Shown here: positions 1-10,202 of the stretch, one piece after another
Position numbering within the stretch: the first letter of the stretch is position 1
Layout of the letters: every line of letters starts with the position of its first letter
Origin: Rapana venosa
Lineage: Eukaryota > Mollusca > Gastropoda > Neogastropoda > Muricidae
Direction of reading: 5' to 3'
Length of the DNA stretch: 64,000 bases
Assembly (NCBI GenBank): GCA_028751875.1
Contig: CM054154.1
Location: forward strand, 58,095,963-58,159,962
Program-made: the position numbers and the translations under genes
Notes under the pieces: generated by a model
What the model was told of the DNA's origin: nothing
Seen by the model: only the letters and a program-made list of their open reading frames with translations
Databases searched by the model: none

Positions 1-409
1 CATCATCTTTAAGACTGTGTATCCATTCAGTGTTAGAAATGTTAGGCCCCTTGGGCAGATACACAGACACAACATTCAGTATTAAATCCTCTGCAAACTT
101 TTTCTCGCTGCACATGAATGTACATCAAGAACTTGGTCAGGCACTGGCGAAGAACGAACATTAATCTATCCCTTCTTGGATGGAAGCTGCTGCACTAATT
201 TTGGTAGCAGCATCAACTTGCTGATGTACAGGTGGATAATAGTAACCAGGTAATTAAGGAAGTTTGCTCCTGGTTACACTGAGGGGTTGCAATACGATAG
301 CCTGATAGAAGTTTTCAGCAAGATGCTGGACTAAATAGGACAAATTGCTGGAGACTGATCGAGCATTCCATTGTATAATTTTCAGTGGATATGGTTGTTT
401 TAAAGACAT
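1..409 (-). pseudogene. Jockey-like retrotransposon endonuclease, N-terminal part
   Basis: Reading the minus strand, a frame begins with ATG at 409-407 and gives MSLKQPYPLKIIQWNARS, the typical opening of the endonuclease/exonuclease/phosphatase domain of Jockey/I-type ORF2 proteins. Further on it gives VVSVYLPKGPN, the beta strand before the catalytic GDFN motif. The copy runs off the window start before GDFN; the second copy at 15956-16635 continues through it. In the family this domain nicks target DNA for target-primed reverse transcription. Indels break the frame several times. The clade assignment is by resemblance and is tentative. Confidence 0.6.
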
Positions 410-429
410 TGTCCTACACAAAATCTAAG

Positions 430-1150
430 TGATCAAATAAATAGAACAATAGCCAATAATGTTTTTCAAGTTTTAAAAGTCAAAACCATATAAATAAGAA
501 CTTAATCAAACAGATCTAAATTAAGCACTTCTCAATCAAAAACATTTCAATCTCTACACAGATTAGAAACACGAAATTGGTCAAGTACTAACAGCTAATG
601 CAGATATGAGGGGAATAATCTAAGATAACAACACATATGCATCTAATTAGTCATAACCTTTATTGAGGAAACTATTTAAAATTGTAACACACACTTCACA
701 ATAGATTAACGTCTGATTCAATGCTGAGCAACTGCTACAAAGAAAGCAAAAAGTCACCAGTGAAAATAAGGCCTGCTCACAGGTGTACACCAGAAATTGT
801 GGCTAGCGTTGTTCCTATACAAGAATTGTCTGGGGTATTTTCTGGGAAAATGAGAGTGTTGTCTCCTAGGGTCAGCATAGTTGGCCTCTTGTATGTTGTT
901 GTTTAAAGACAACCAGAGATCTTTCTTTTTAGAAGTGGCAGCATAACCAGACTAGGAGAATAAATACTTTTTCCCAGAACCATTCACACCACGTTGGTCT
1001 CTTTGGGTGGGCATCTTCCACAAGAGAGAATGCAGGTGTCGCCCCAAACTTCCGGCTAGTACACTGGTTCCTCTGACTGAAGGTTGAATAGAGTCCCTCA
1101 TATATGTTCTAGAAGTGACTTTCAGGTTTTCATGACTCAAGAAAGAAGTG
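430..1150 (-). pseudogene. Probable ORF1 3' part of the same Jockey-like element
   Basis: Upstream of the antisense endonuclease start lies a stretch that on the minus strand contains broken frames such as 1140-952 (62 codons, with RDQRGVNGSGKKYL near its end) and pieces like PLSKKKDHW. The order (ORF1 before ORF2 on the same strand, short spacing) and the conservation of the same frames in copy 2 around 17030-17420 suggest the C-terminal part of an ORF1 protein. No zinc knuckle, coiled coil or RNA-binding motif could be made out, so this rests on position more than on homology. Short open frames on the plus strand here (721-906) look like shadows. Confidence 0.3.
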
Positions 1151-1209
1151 TTGTCATGGTCACAGATCTGTGAATATGTGTAAGCATTAAACAGTTCTCT
1201 TTTTGCTTT

Positions 1210-1602
1210 GAACTCGGATACTCGAACTCGAACTGTTTATTGAGAGTAAATGGATAAGCTCAGGGCTTTTTTACACCATGCTCTCAAATAAAAACAAAAC
1301 GAAACAAAATAAACAAGACCCCCCCAACCCCCAACCAAACAACAAAAAACCTGCAAACAATCATTATCAACATTATAAACACACCAAAATAAAAATTCAG
1401 AAATGATTATTATAATGAAACACTATAAATGACGATGACTGTAATACAAGGGAAACAATGGAGAAGGAAAAAAAAGCAAACAAACAAACCAACAAGCACA
1501 GACAAACAATTGTGAGAAAAACACCCCAAAAACCGCAACAGAGAGAGAGGCTTTGAGACTTTGACCAGTTTATTGTCATTGCCCAATGTGGCCTATTGAA
1601 AA

Positions 1603-1649
<47 letters not shown>

Positions 1650-2330
1650 CACAATTTCTTTTATAAAACAAATAATACAAGAAAATAACTTGAGCATTAA
1701 AATGTAATGAAAAAAGCCCAAAAAGAGCTCGCGAACGGATAGAATTTAAAAGCTCTGGCTAAATCATTTTTCAAACGGGACAAAAAGAAAGACAAGGAAA
1801 AACAGCGGGGAACCCCAATAAACAAAAACAAAGTAAAACAAAAACATTCTAGAATGTTCTTAGACCATTCTTGGGGGAGATTACAGTATTTACAAAATGT
1901 TTCTTTAGGGTGTCAAAAAATTTTGCTGGAGTTTCAGGATATAAAGTTACTTTAGTTTTAGCACAAATGTTAATAATTGGAAACTTGCTGTTTTTGCCCT
2001 AATTTCAGCGTTTCGCAAAAACTTTGCAACTGTTTTGATCACAATATCGTCATCGACAAGATAAAAAAAATTCTTGCCTTCAAAAACTCCTAGTTGAGAA
2101 CACTACAGTGTTTACGTAGGGAAAAACAATGATTGAACCTGAAAGAACAGAACAGAGCAGAGAGAGCGACAGGAGGAAGACAGACAACGGCATACAGATG
2201 GACAGGACGGGCTAACAGCAATGTACAAGAGATGAGGGGGAAGAGATAGATGAGGGGAAAAACGGAAAAAAAAAAAAAACAAAAACAAAAATATGTGAAG
2301 AAAAAATCGATTAAACATGAATTGTGTGCT
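1210..2330 (-). other. Antisense 3' untranslated part of a CR1-like element, noisy
   Basis: On the minus strand this stretch follows the end of a CR1-like reverse transcriptase and contains AATAAA-like signals (for example near 1238-1230 and 1575-1568), so it is read as its 3' untranslated region and flank. It includes a run of about 44 G at 1603-1646 that is only about 20 in the other copy (17879-17901), and a purine-rich stretch at 2150-2250. No coding potential is visible. The exact 3' end of the element is not clear. Confidence 0.35.
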
Positions 2331-2718
2331 AATGACTATACAGATAATTAAACATGAATTTGTGCTAATGAACAAAGGATTATATTTCAAAAAACAAAAT
2401 GAAATTCCAAATCACGACACTTAAAACAGATTCTGTGATATCCTTTTTAAATGAAGAAAAATGGCTTCTGTTTTAGAAAATCAGGATATTATTCCATATT
2501 TTTACACCTGAAAAAAAAGGATGCTGAAAAGTCATCCGGGGGGCGGGGAATAAATAGAAACTTTTCCCCGTAACCTTTATAAAAAAATTTATCTACAGAT
2601 AGGTTGGCGTAAAATTTTCATGACTTGTACTGAATAGACTTTATTGAAATGGCATTTCTGATTTTATGGGAAAAAAATTGGTTTTTTGTAATCTTATTTT
2701 GAAAAAGATTTGGGTATT
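2330..2718 (-). pseudogene. CR1-like reverse transcriptase, C-terminal end (copy 1)
   Basis: Minus-strand translation gives pieces of the thumb and C-terminal region of CR1-like reverse transcriptases, clearer in copy 2 (18700-19056): DYKKLNILPL, MYKIMNNLTPTYLYDKF, PRPRIDLF, then LWNKFPDYLK and a short SFKK end. In copy 1 the same words are broken by inflated A and C runs. This is the 3' side of a coding frame that is interrupted by the RTE-like element at 2727-5926 and continues at 5935-6505. The pieces belong to one element. Confidence 0.7.
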
Positions 2719-2726
2719 AATTTATG
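2719..2726. repeat. Target site duplication, 5' copy (AATTTATG)
   Basis: AATTTATG stands directly before the RTE-like element and again at 5927-5934 directly after it. Reading the minus strand with the insert and one copy taken out, the CR1 reverse transcriptase frame runs on across the junction (VIHK followed by LILLK), which independently supports these eight bases as the duplicated target. Confidence 0.75.
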
Positions 2727-2994
2727 TCCATTTCCCTTCCATTTGGCGTGTCTTGGGCAAAAGTACCCGGGGCGCCCATCTCTCCCGGCGGATTTTTGGG
2801 TTGGTTTACTCCCCCATGTCACAGGTGGTACCCCGGGTTACATGGTTTGGGGAGCGAAGAAACCCCCTTTACCTGACCCCTAATAAAAATATACGGTCGG
2901 TCGCCGCCCGGGTCCAAAGGGCCGCGCCTTCCGTCTGCACCAGGGGGAGGCGCCAAGTGTGCTACGGTGGAACCCCACCCAAAAAAATCAAAGG

Positions 2995-3760
2995 GAAGGG
3001 AAAAACACATCGAACATGGAACGTCAGAAGTCGGCCCAAACAGGAAACTCCAAGAACTGCATCGAGCTGGCAGGGACACCTGGGTCTGGTAGGCTCTGTG
3101 AGGGAGGAAGGAAAAACGGTGAAAACCTTCGACGGGGCCTATGCTTATTTGCAGGGGGCGGCAAGCATACTGGCGTAGGCATGATTGTCAACAAGAACAC
3201 TAAGAACTCTGGTAATAGGATCTACCAGTAAAAAGCGGCTTATGGCCATCCGCCTACCCCCCCCCCCCTCCCCCCCCCCCCCTGGGCAGCTCCATTCAAC
3301 ATCACAGTGATTCAAGCCTACGCAACAACAACAGATCACGATGATGAGAGTAGAGGACATTCTACAACCAACTACAGGGCATCATCGATAAGGGTGAACA
3401 AGAAAGACATCTTGATCATCCCGGAAGACTGGAACTTAAGGTGGGCGGAGACGCACTGAAAAGATGGAGCAAATTCTGCGGTCCCTCTGTAATGCGATCA
3501 CCTAATGAGCGAGGACTCCGACAACTGGTATTTGCAGCTCAACGACACGGTGCTCGCATCCATTGGTGAACACAAGGCATCCCGACGCCTGGACATGGCA
3601 TGCACCCAATGATCCATCACAAAACAGATTGAATACATCCTGGTGGCAGAACCGGTTCTCGATTGTTCTGGCATCAACAGAGCCAAAGACGGAGGACATT
3701 CCTTGGTGCAGACTATGGGCTCAGCGATCATCACCTCGGTCCTGAACTTTCGAGTCGATT
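2995..3760 (+). pseudogene. RTE-like apurinic-type endonuclease domain (copy 1)
   Basis: Plus-strand frames give the endonuclease/exonuclease/phosphatase domain in the order expected: a WNVRS opening near 3018, GVGMIVNKNTKNS at 3172-3211, VIQAYATTTDHDDES at 3308-3350, a DILII strand followed by EDWN near 3410-3440 where the family has GDWN, ASRRLDMACTQ around 3577, and an SDHH block near 3723-3735. The Gly to Glu change in the GDWN motif and several frameshifts indicate a dead or badly sequenced copy. In the family this domain nicks the target DNA. The C12-T-C13 tract at 3258-3283 interrupts the domain. Confidence 0.75.
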
Positions 3761-4359
3761 GAAGAAGATCAATAAGACAAGAACACCAGACTCCAGTTCA
3801 ACCTGGCAGACTGAGGACCCCACCATCGCCGGTCCTTCCAAGAAACAATAGGAGGGAAATTCGCACACTGCTGGCACTTGATGAAGATGCCGAAACGATG
3901 ACCACAGTTTTAACTCAGTGATGACTGAGACAGCAAGCATACTTCTTGGCAAACATCGCCGAAAAAACCACAACCAGGTCACAGATGATAATCTTGATTC
4001 TGTGTGTGACAAAAGACGAGACCTGAAGAAGAGCAAGAACACTACAGGAGGAAGCAGTTGAGTACAGAGAAGTAAACAAGAAGATCAGGAGCGTCAAGAG
4101 GAGACCAAGGAGATAATGGGATAGAGAAACAAGGTACAGAAATCGAAGTGAGCCTGACAAAGAATAATAGCAGTAAGAGATACCAGATTGTTGAAAGAGC
4201 TCCACCAACAAAAAGGCAAGAGTCTAGTAACCATCCAGGACAAAGTAGAGTAATTGCCTACATGAAAGTTGGAAATCGTTGGCAGATGGTCGGAAATACT
4301 GTTCCGGAACTCTACAAATCTTCAGACGCTAGGCGACCCCAGCGTTTCTTGCCAAGCCA

Positions 4360-5900
4360 AGCCTCATCGAATAAGACAACTTCCCAATTCTTCTGCGAGG
4401 AAGTAGAAGTAGCAATTAGATCGCTGAAAAGAAAGGAAAATCAGCAGGAATCGACAACATCCCAGCAGAGATGATTCCAACACTGGGGGAGGAGCAGTGT
4501 CAGACATCCTTACATGTATCTGCACAAGATCTGCAGACCGCGGTGAGGGCCTACACCATGGACCAATTCACTCATCATCCCTTCTCCCCATGAAGGAACA
4601 TCTCCGCTGTGCAAAACTACAGGACAATCAGCCTATAAGTCATGCCAGTAAAGTCATGCTGAAAGTGATCCGGAACAGGCTGAAACACAGGCAGAAGAGA
4701 TCATCGCGAAGAGCAGGCGGTTTCCGCCCAAATAGAAGCACACAGGAACAATATTCAACCTGCGGGTTCTGTGTGAGAAATACAGGCCAGCCATCAACAA
4801 GACATCTTCACTGTCTTCATTGATTTTAGAAGGCCTTCGATGGAGTATGGCATGACGCTCTGTGGGCACCATGAAACAAATTAACATGGGGCCAAGAAGC
4901 TGATCCACACCATCAAGGAACTCTACTCAAAGGCCACCGTGCTAGTACTCGTACAGGCACGGTTAGGGGAATGGTTCCGTTACTAAGTTGGGGTCCGACG
5001 GGATGTTGCTGTGCTCTACACTGTTTAAATTTTCCTCGAACGCATCATGACTGACGCCTGGAAGACCACCAGGCAAGTCAGCATTGGAGGGCGAACAATC
5101 CTCCAACCTCAGGTTTGCGTTGACATTGACGGTCTGCAGGAAATGAAGAGGAACTGGCCAACCTAGTGAAGCAATCTGGACGAAATATCGCGCTGGAAAT
5201 CAGCGACTGAGAAAACCAAGCTCCTGTCAAAGAGCCCAGCCAATCACCACCAAGATCCATCTCAGGAGGAAAAGAACTGGAGACAGTTGACCATTTCAAG
5301 TACCTTGGAGCCATCATAAAGGAGAGGGCGGGATCGAAGACCGAAATAATCCCTAGATAGAGCGCACAAACAGCAAGCAGCAATGGCAAGACTGAAGGAC
5401 CATATGGAGAGACAGAAACATCCCTCTCAGCAACCAAGGTAAAGTTACCTAAACGCGCGCGTGTTCACCTTCATCATCTTTACGCATGTGAGGCATGGAC
5501 ACTGAAACGCAACAGAACTACAAAGGAGGATCCCAAGCAGTAGGAATGAGATGCCTCAGAAGGCTCCATTGGCATATCATACAAGGACCATGTCACCAAA
5601 ATGAAGTCGAGAAAGATCACTCAAACAAGTGCGGGGGACTTATGAAGACCTACTGACCACGGCGAAAAAGAGGAAATCAGATGGTTGTCGGGCACGTAAC
5701 ATCGTCAGAAGGACTTGCAAAGACCATCTGCAGAAACCAGTCCAGGGGAAAGAGAAGACGGGGCAGACAGAGGAGAAAGAGGGCGACGACATCCGTGATT
5801 GGCAGTAGGGAGGACTTCAGTGTCACCCAGGCACTCGCCCAGACTGTGCTAAGTGGAGCCAGCTGGTCCACGTTGTCACCATGCAGCCGCCCTACGACCT
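4360..5900 (+). pseudogene. RTE-like reverse transcriptase and C-terminal region (copy 1)
   Basis: Recognisable steps in order: FFCEEVEVAIRSLK near 4390-4430; the AGGFRPNRSTQEQ fingers block at about 4710-4752; a fragment of the first palm motif (FIDFRRPSM-like) near 4817-4845; GEWFRY and a damaged VGVRQGC block near 4968-5010; FLERIMTDAWKT near 5032; a FADD region at about 5110-5125 destroyed by a one-base loss; HFKYLGAIIKE at about 5292-5323; HACEAWTLK near 5486; MRCLRRLHWHI near 5549; and a basic GKRRRGRQ end near 5750. This is the polymerase of the RTE-like element. At least five frameshifts are needed to read it. Confidence 0.8.
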
Positions 5901-5926
5901 GGCGGTTACCGGGACAGTGAACAGTG

Positions 5927-5934
5927 AATTTATG
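5927..5934. repeat. Target site duplication, 3' copy (AATTTATG)
   Basis: Second copy of the eight-base duplication flanking the RTE-like element; see 2719-2726. It follows the short GTGAACAGTGA tail of the element directly. Confidence 0.75.
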
Positions 5935-6505
5935 TATGACTTTGTAAATACTCTTCAAGTTGTTTTTTAATACTTGCCTGGTCCAACATGTGGAAGCATA
6001 ATCATTATCTGGTTGTATGTAACATAAACGAACAACTTTTGAAGTGCTCATCAAGGGAAATGCTTTTATTTCTATTGAGCCTAAAATATCTTGGGGATAA
6101 TTGATTTGGTTAATATTGAAATATGGCTCGACCAGGAAAAGATTATTGTCTACATTAGGCCAAGTATATTTATGATTAATTAACCTCTCTACTATCTGAT
6201 CATGAATTTAAACTCTGAACAGACTGTATGTTTGTCTTTTTTGTCTAGTTTGATATCATTGAACTTATATTTTTTAGGATGAAGAGCCATGGGTTCAGAT
6301 CAGCCCAAGAAGTTGAGTTTATCTATATCTTTCTGTAAATTATTAATATAACATTTGCTTTTTTATCCTTAGTATGAATAGTCGTAGTTCACAAGGAGAT
6401 GAAATATTCAATGGAAGATCATTAATATAGATGGAAAACAAAGTTGGCCCAAGAACTGATCCCTTGGGGATGCCATATGTTATTGACCAATATGAATAGG
6501 ATTTA
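5935..6505 (-). pseudogene. CR1-like reverse transcriptase, palm to thumb (copy 1)
   Basis: Minus-strand reading from 6505 downwards gives YGIPKGSVLGPTLFSIYIND, the motif B block of CR1-like polymerases, then a broken FADD region, a TRQKRQTYS word, a HKYLGL-like block near 6165, and YIQPDNDYASTCW at about 6030-5990. It continues beyond the RTE-like insertion at 2718. Upstream (fingers, endonuclease) is missing: at about 6505 it meets a second CR1-like element in opposite orientation. Frames are interrupted by several stops. In the family this enzyme copies the element RNA at the nicked target. Confidence 0.75.
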
Positions 6506-6745
6506 TATTCAGAACTCCTCCAGACGAAACAGAGACTGGTTAGAAATACTCAACTCCTTCTATGGACGAGGTAATATCTTCTAAACAATGAAACAATTAT
6601 TCTTGGGGACTTTAACATAGACTTATTAAAACTAAACCAAAATGGGAGTCACAACATTACTATGTTTGGCCTAGAGAATAGTAGATAGACCATCTTGGAT
6701 AACAAATAACTCTAGAACATTAAAAGACCATATCTACACAAACTA
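6505..6745 (+). pseudogene. CR1-like endonuclease fragment (copy 1)
   Basis: Plus strand gives pieces of an endonuclease: TETRDWLEIL-like at the start, then IILGDFNIDLLK at about 6597-6632 with the catalytic GDFN block intact, and HNITMFGLE. It breaks off near 6745 at the edge of the large direct repeat. The full version is at 22885-25460, where the same frame goes on through SDHNPVC and the reverse transcriptase. Confidence 0.75.
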
Positions 6746-8165
6746 CCAAAAGAATGGACACAATCATTCATTCATACCCCATGCCCAAGAAGGGGAATAT
6801 ACGCCATGCCAAACTTTCAGAACAATCAGCCTCATCAGCCACGCAGCAAGATCATGCTCAAGTTATTTTGAATCTGACACAAGACGGAGGCAGAAGAACA
6901 CCTTGCAGAGGAACAAGCTGGGTTCAGGGCGGCAGGAGCACAATCGAACAGATTTTTAACTGCCACTTCATGATGGACGAAAAACATCTTCAACATCAGA
7001 GAGACCTGTTACACAACTTCATCGACATCAAAGAAGGCTTTTGACAGAGTATGGCACGAAGGCCTGTGGCAGGTCACGCAGAATGTTTGGCATTGAAGAA
7101 GGACTAGTGCAACCATCAAGCACTATCAAACACTGCATGCAGTCGCAGTCCGTCCTGGAACAATCAGCGTCAGAGCTACTCAAAACCACAGTTGGGGTCC
7201 GACCAAGGATGCCTGTTATCTCCAGTCCTGCTTCAATCTGTTATTGGAAAACATCATGAGGAGAGACCCCTCCATGACTTCCACCCTACCATCTCCATTG
7301 GCGGCAGACCCCCTCAACAACTTTACGGTTTGCCGAATGACATTTGGACCTCAAGGGCGGAAGCTAACACAGGCTGCAAGTTCTTTACGACCAGACTTGA
7401 GAACAGAGCTGGAGCATATGCGGTGGAGGTGAGCTCGGAGAAAGTAAAGTACTTGTGAACAGCACGAGCAATGCCACCGCCTAAAATTTACATGAACGGC
7501 CAACAACTGGAGGAGGTAGACGCTTTTAAATACCTCGGCGCTACACTCACAAAGGTAGGGCGATCACGTCAGAAAATCAAAAGTCAGAATAGCATTGGCA
7601 ACATCTTCCATGAACAAAACTCACCACCAGATGGAAAAGTAAAGAGATCAGTTTACCCAATCAAAACTACAATCTCTTCAAAGCCCTTAATTTCAGGACG
7701 ATCCTGCTGTACGGAAGTGTAAACCTGGAATAGACTGCTGGAAACAGCAAGCGAATCCTGTCATTTGAAACAAAATGCCATAGAAAAACTTGCTGGGCAT
7801 ATCACCCCCTGGAGTAGAACGAAAGACCCAATGAATTTGTCAAGAGTCAAATAACACGGCTGGCAGATCCACAGGAACCCCTTTCTCACCATCGTCAAGA
7901 AGGAAAAGCTGACATGGTTCGGCCACGTCACCGCCACATACACCTGCCAAAAAACGGTACTGCAGGGAACACTCGAAGGTGGCAGAAAGAGGGGATGACA
8001 GAACAAGTAGGATGGGAAAACATCAAAAAATGGACCAGGATGATTGACTCGGCACTACTGTGCAGAGCGAGGACCGAGAGGATGGAGTGAGGATCTACCG
8101 GCATCGTCTTTCGTAGTCTCACCACGACGCCAAGGTCACGGGTCCTGATTATAATGATGATGAGG
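6746..8165 (+). pseudogene. RTE-like reverse transcriptase, second subfamily (B), 5'-truncated
   Basis: Plus-strand frames give HLAEEQAGFR near 6900, an HNFIDIKEGF/SKKAFDRVWHEGLW block at about 7010-7062, TVGVRPRMP and LLSPVL around 7190-7225, a damaged FADD (FAE) near 7330, and a FKYLGATLTKVG block at about 7527-7557. The end carries the basic GRQK/R region and a 3' end reading CGCCAAGGTCACGGG followed by a TGATGATGAGGATGATG tail at 8150-8172, a short-repeat tail of RTE type. Related copies lie at 35600-37295, 39175-40960 and antisense at 14990-15955. The 5' side is cut at the edge of the large repeat. Confidence 0.75.
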
Positions 8166-8234
8166 ATGATGCAGACTAAATTTCTAAAGTTTAGCTATTA
8201 ATAAGTGATTGTGGGCCAATTTTTTGTTAAGCTT

Positions 8235-9050
8235 TCTTGCACCTGATATACTGTGGTTGGATCCCTGGTCTGTTACAATGGCCTCCAGGTCTTAAAGCTT
8301 TGAACTGTTTCCAGATTTGGTTAATTAACCCTGATATCAGTGCTAATGCCTGTTTGGTGTTATTAGTCCATCTGTTTGGTCTTTCTGCACTGATTTCCCA
8401 TGCGTATGTTTTGGCAGGCCTTTATTCGGGTGTTCTGTTTGCGCTGGCAAGCTCTTTTTCTGATTTCCTGCTATTCCATCAATGTCCATCCTGCGAAGCG
8501 GAGTTTGTGATCGTTCTGCCACCAATTGCTGACTGATCCTTCATGATGTTCCAGTGCATCAGCACATGATTCTCTCAAGAATTATGTTGGAAAAGTGTGG
8601 GTGAGAGTAGACAGCCTGCCTTACTCCAACTGTTGTTAGAAACCATTCCCAATGTTTGTTGTTGTTGTTACACTGCCACTGGTGGCCTCGTGTACAGCTG
8701 TTTGATGACTCTGATCAGGTTTGCATTGATGCTGTACAAATTCAGGTTGCCAACCAAAGCTGCATGCCACACCCTGTCAAATGCCTTTTAAATCCGATAA
8801 TCATGGTAAAGGTCTTGTTGATTTTGAAGGTAACGCTCACATAGTATTCTTGAGGTTTGATTATCTGTTCTGTTGTGCTTGCGACACTGCTCTGAAACCT
8901 GCTTGTTACTCAGCATGATGGTCTCTGGTGTGGCTTCAGTCTCTTCAATATTATCTGCAGCATGACCTTGCTTGGGTGGCATATGAGGGCTGATTGTGCC
9001 TGTACTTATTGACAATAAACAGCACTGTCAAAACTAAACACCATCAGGAG
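8235..9050 (-). pseudogene. RTE-like reverse transcriptase, inverted 5' segment of a twin-primed copy
   Basis: Minus strand from 9050 to 8235 gives ILCERYLQNQQDLYH, LVGNLNLYSINANLIRVIKQ, LLSPTLF, GGRTITN, an EKELAS word, NLETVQSFK and finally IVTDQGSNHS. These are the fingers, palm and start of the connection region of the same RTE-like family as 2727-5926. The remaining C-terminal part lies right next door on the opposite strand (9056-9560), which is the arrangement left by twin priming. FADD is not readable. Frames are broken. Confidence 0.7.
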
Positions 9051-9055
9051 AGATA

Positions 9056-9560
9056 AATAATCTCACTTTCTCCAAGATCAGGACTAATGCGCTACTTGTC
9101 TTATCATATTTCTGTATTGCTGTGAATCATGGACCCTGACTGCCAGATTGGAGGAGAAGAGTACAGGCGGTGTAGATGAGATGCTTTCGGAGGTCTTCCT
9201 TGGATCTATTACAGAGACCACATACGCAACGAAAGCGTGCAATAAAAGAATCAGCAAACCATTGGACCCTATGAGAGAACTTCTAACGATCATGAAAAGG
9301 CGGTTAACTTAAATGGTTTTATGGCAATGTCACCAAGATCCAAAGGTACTTGCAAGACAATTTTACAAGGCACTGTTCCGAGGAGGATGATGAAGAGGCA
9401 GACCAAGGAAGAGTGGAGGTATAACATCAGTGAATGGACAGGCCTTGAATCAACAAAACCCCGAGAATGCAGACACAGGAGATGAATGAGGGAACTGGTT
9501 GTTGAGTATTTTGAGGGTGCCCCACGGTCGTCAGGACTTCGGGACAGATAGATTAGATAG
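9056..9560 (+). pseudogene. RTE-like 3' end, sense segment of the same copy
   Basis: Plus strand begins with SKIRTNALLVLS and FLYCCESWTLTA (the conserved CETWTL block), then a MRCFRR-like stretch near 9178, YYRDHIRNESV at about 9208-9240, and a basic RRMMKRQTKE stretch near 9382-9410. It closes with a CGTCAGGACTTCGGGACAG end and a GATAGATTAGATAGATA tail at about 9545-9563. It carries on almost exactly where the inverted segment at 8235-9050 stops, missing only a short piece (roughly 20-25 residues). Confidence 0.7.
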
Positions 9561-9563
9561 ATA

Positions 9564-10150
9564 TATTATTATTATTTACCACGCCGCTACAACTACTACC
9601 AATTACCACTACCACCAATAACATCAAAACTACACCTCTGAACAATTATTTGATTATGCTCTATGATAACAACAGCACTATCAATGTCCTACAATAATCA
9701 TTATTGTACTAGAGGAGATCGGACATAGGGAGGGAAGAAAGGAAGCGAAACTTCCTTCTTTCGTCCTGGCGAAAGAAACCTTCAGCTCACGAAACCTGAG
9801 TATCAATGGATTAGCATTTATTATTTATTTGTCCACTTACTTCCTCCAGATCTCTGTCAGTATTACTGATGAGAATAGGCTTCTCTCTCTCTCTCTCCTC
9901 TCTCTCCTTCGTCTACGTCCCCCTTCTCTCCCTTCCTCTTCTCTCTCTCGCACACACACTTACATATGGTATATCGTGAAACACGTGTTATCCTTCTTAA
10001 TAAGTGCATACAGCGTTGGGGTGGTGGATGGGCAGATATGAGCAATGTTTACATCTGCAGCAAACGTAAAATACTTACTCAATCAGTAGACATAACTAAG
10101 CAGTAATATCCACCCTTAATGAGCCCCAATGACACGCACGCACAAATAGC
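9564..10150. other. No gene seen; CT-rich patch and a small hairpin
   Basis: No coding or repeat family recognised. There is a CT-rich stretch at 9882-9950 and a short perfect hairpin at 9756-9777 (TTCTTTCG, six-base loop, CGAAAGAA). Open frames here are short and low in complexity. Confidence 0.4.
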
Positions 10151-10152
10151 CA

Positions 10153-10154
<2 letters not shown>

Positions 10155-10200
<46 letters not shown>
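10155..10200. repeat. (CA)n microsatellite
   Basis: About 23 CA units without interruption. Confidence 0.97.

Positions 10201-10202
<2 letters not shown>

Larger units (their letters stand above)
2727..5926 (+). mobile_element. RTE-like non-LTR retrotransposon, full length but decayed (copy 1)
   Basis: About 3.2 kb between two AATTTATG copies, which matches the usual size of RTE elements. It has a GC-rich leader with CGCCGCCCGGGTC near 2902, a single broken ORF with an endonuclease followed by a reverse transcriptase, a Lys/Arg-rich C-terminal end (GKRRRGRQ near 5750), and a short 3' tail ending in a GTGAACA repeat (CGGGACAGTGAACAGTGAA). The element lies in plus orientation inside an antisense CR1-like reverse transcriptase. 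The frame has many stops and shifts, so it cannot be active as written. Closely related fragments occur at 8235-9560, 12575-14275 and 63250-64000. RTE assignment is by size, domain order and tail type. Confidence 0.8.
1..6745. repeat. Large direct repeat, copy 1
   Basis: Copy 1 of a block seen again at 16225-23122. From about 3172 to 6352 the two copies look identical at a constant offset of 16377, including a C12-T-C13 tract at 3258-3283. Before and after this core they are clearly the same sequence but differ by many one- to few-base indels, mainly in homopolymers. Homology stops near 6745, where copy 1 joins an RTE-like fragment and copy 2 continues as a CR1-like ORF2. Either a recent segmental duplication with uneven polishing or a false duplication of haplotigs; the sequence alone cannot decide. 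Confidence 0.93.

Noticed and set aside
1397..1654. Minus-strand frame with a long proline run
   Set aside because: It is encoded by the G run at 1603-1646, whose length differs from the other copy, so it is not a protein.
9730..9800. Hammerhead ribozyme
   Set aside because: CGAAAC occurs, but no CTGATGA core stands at a matching distance on either strand.
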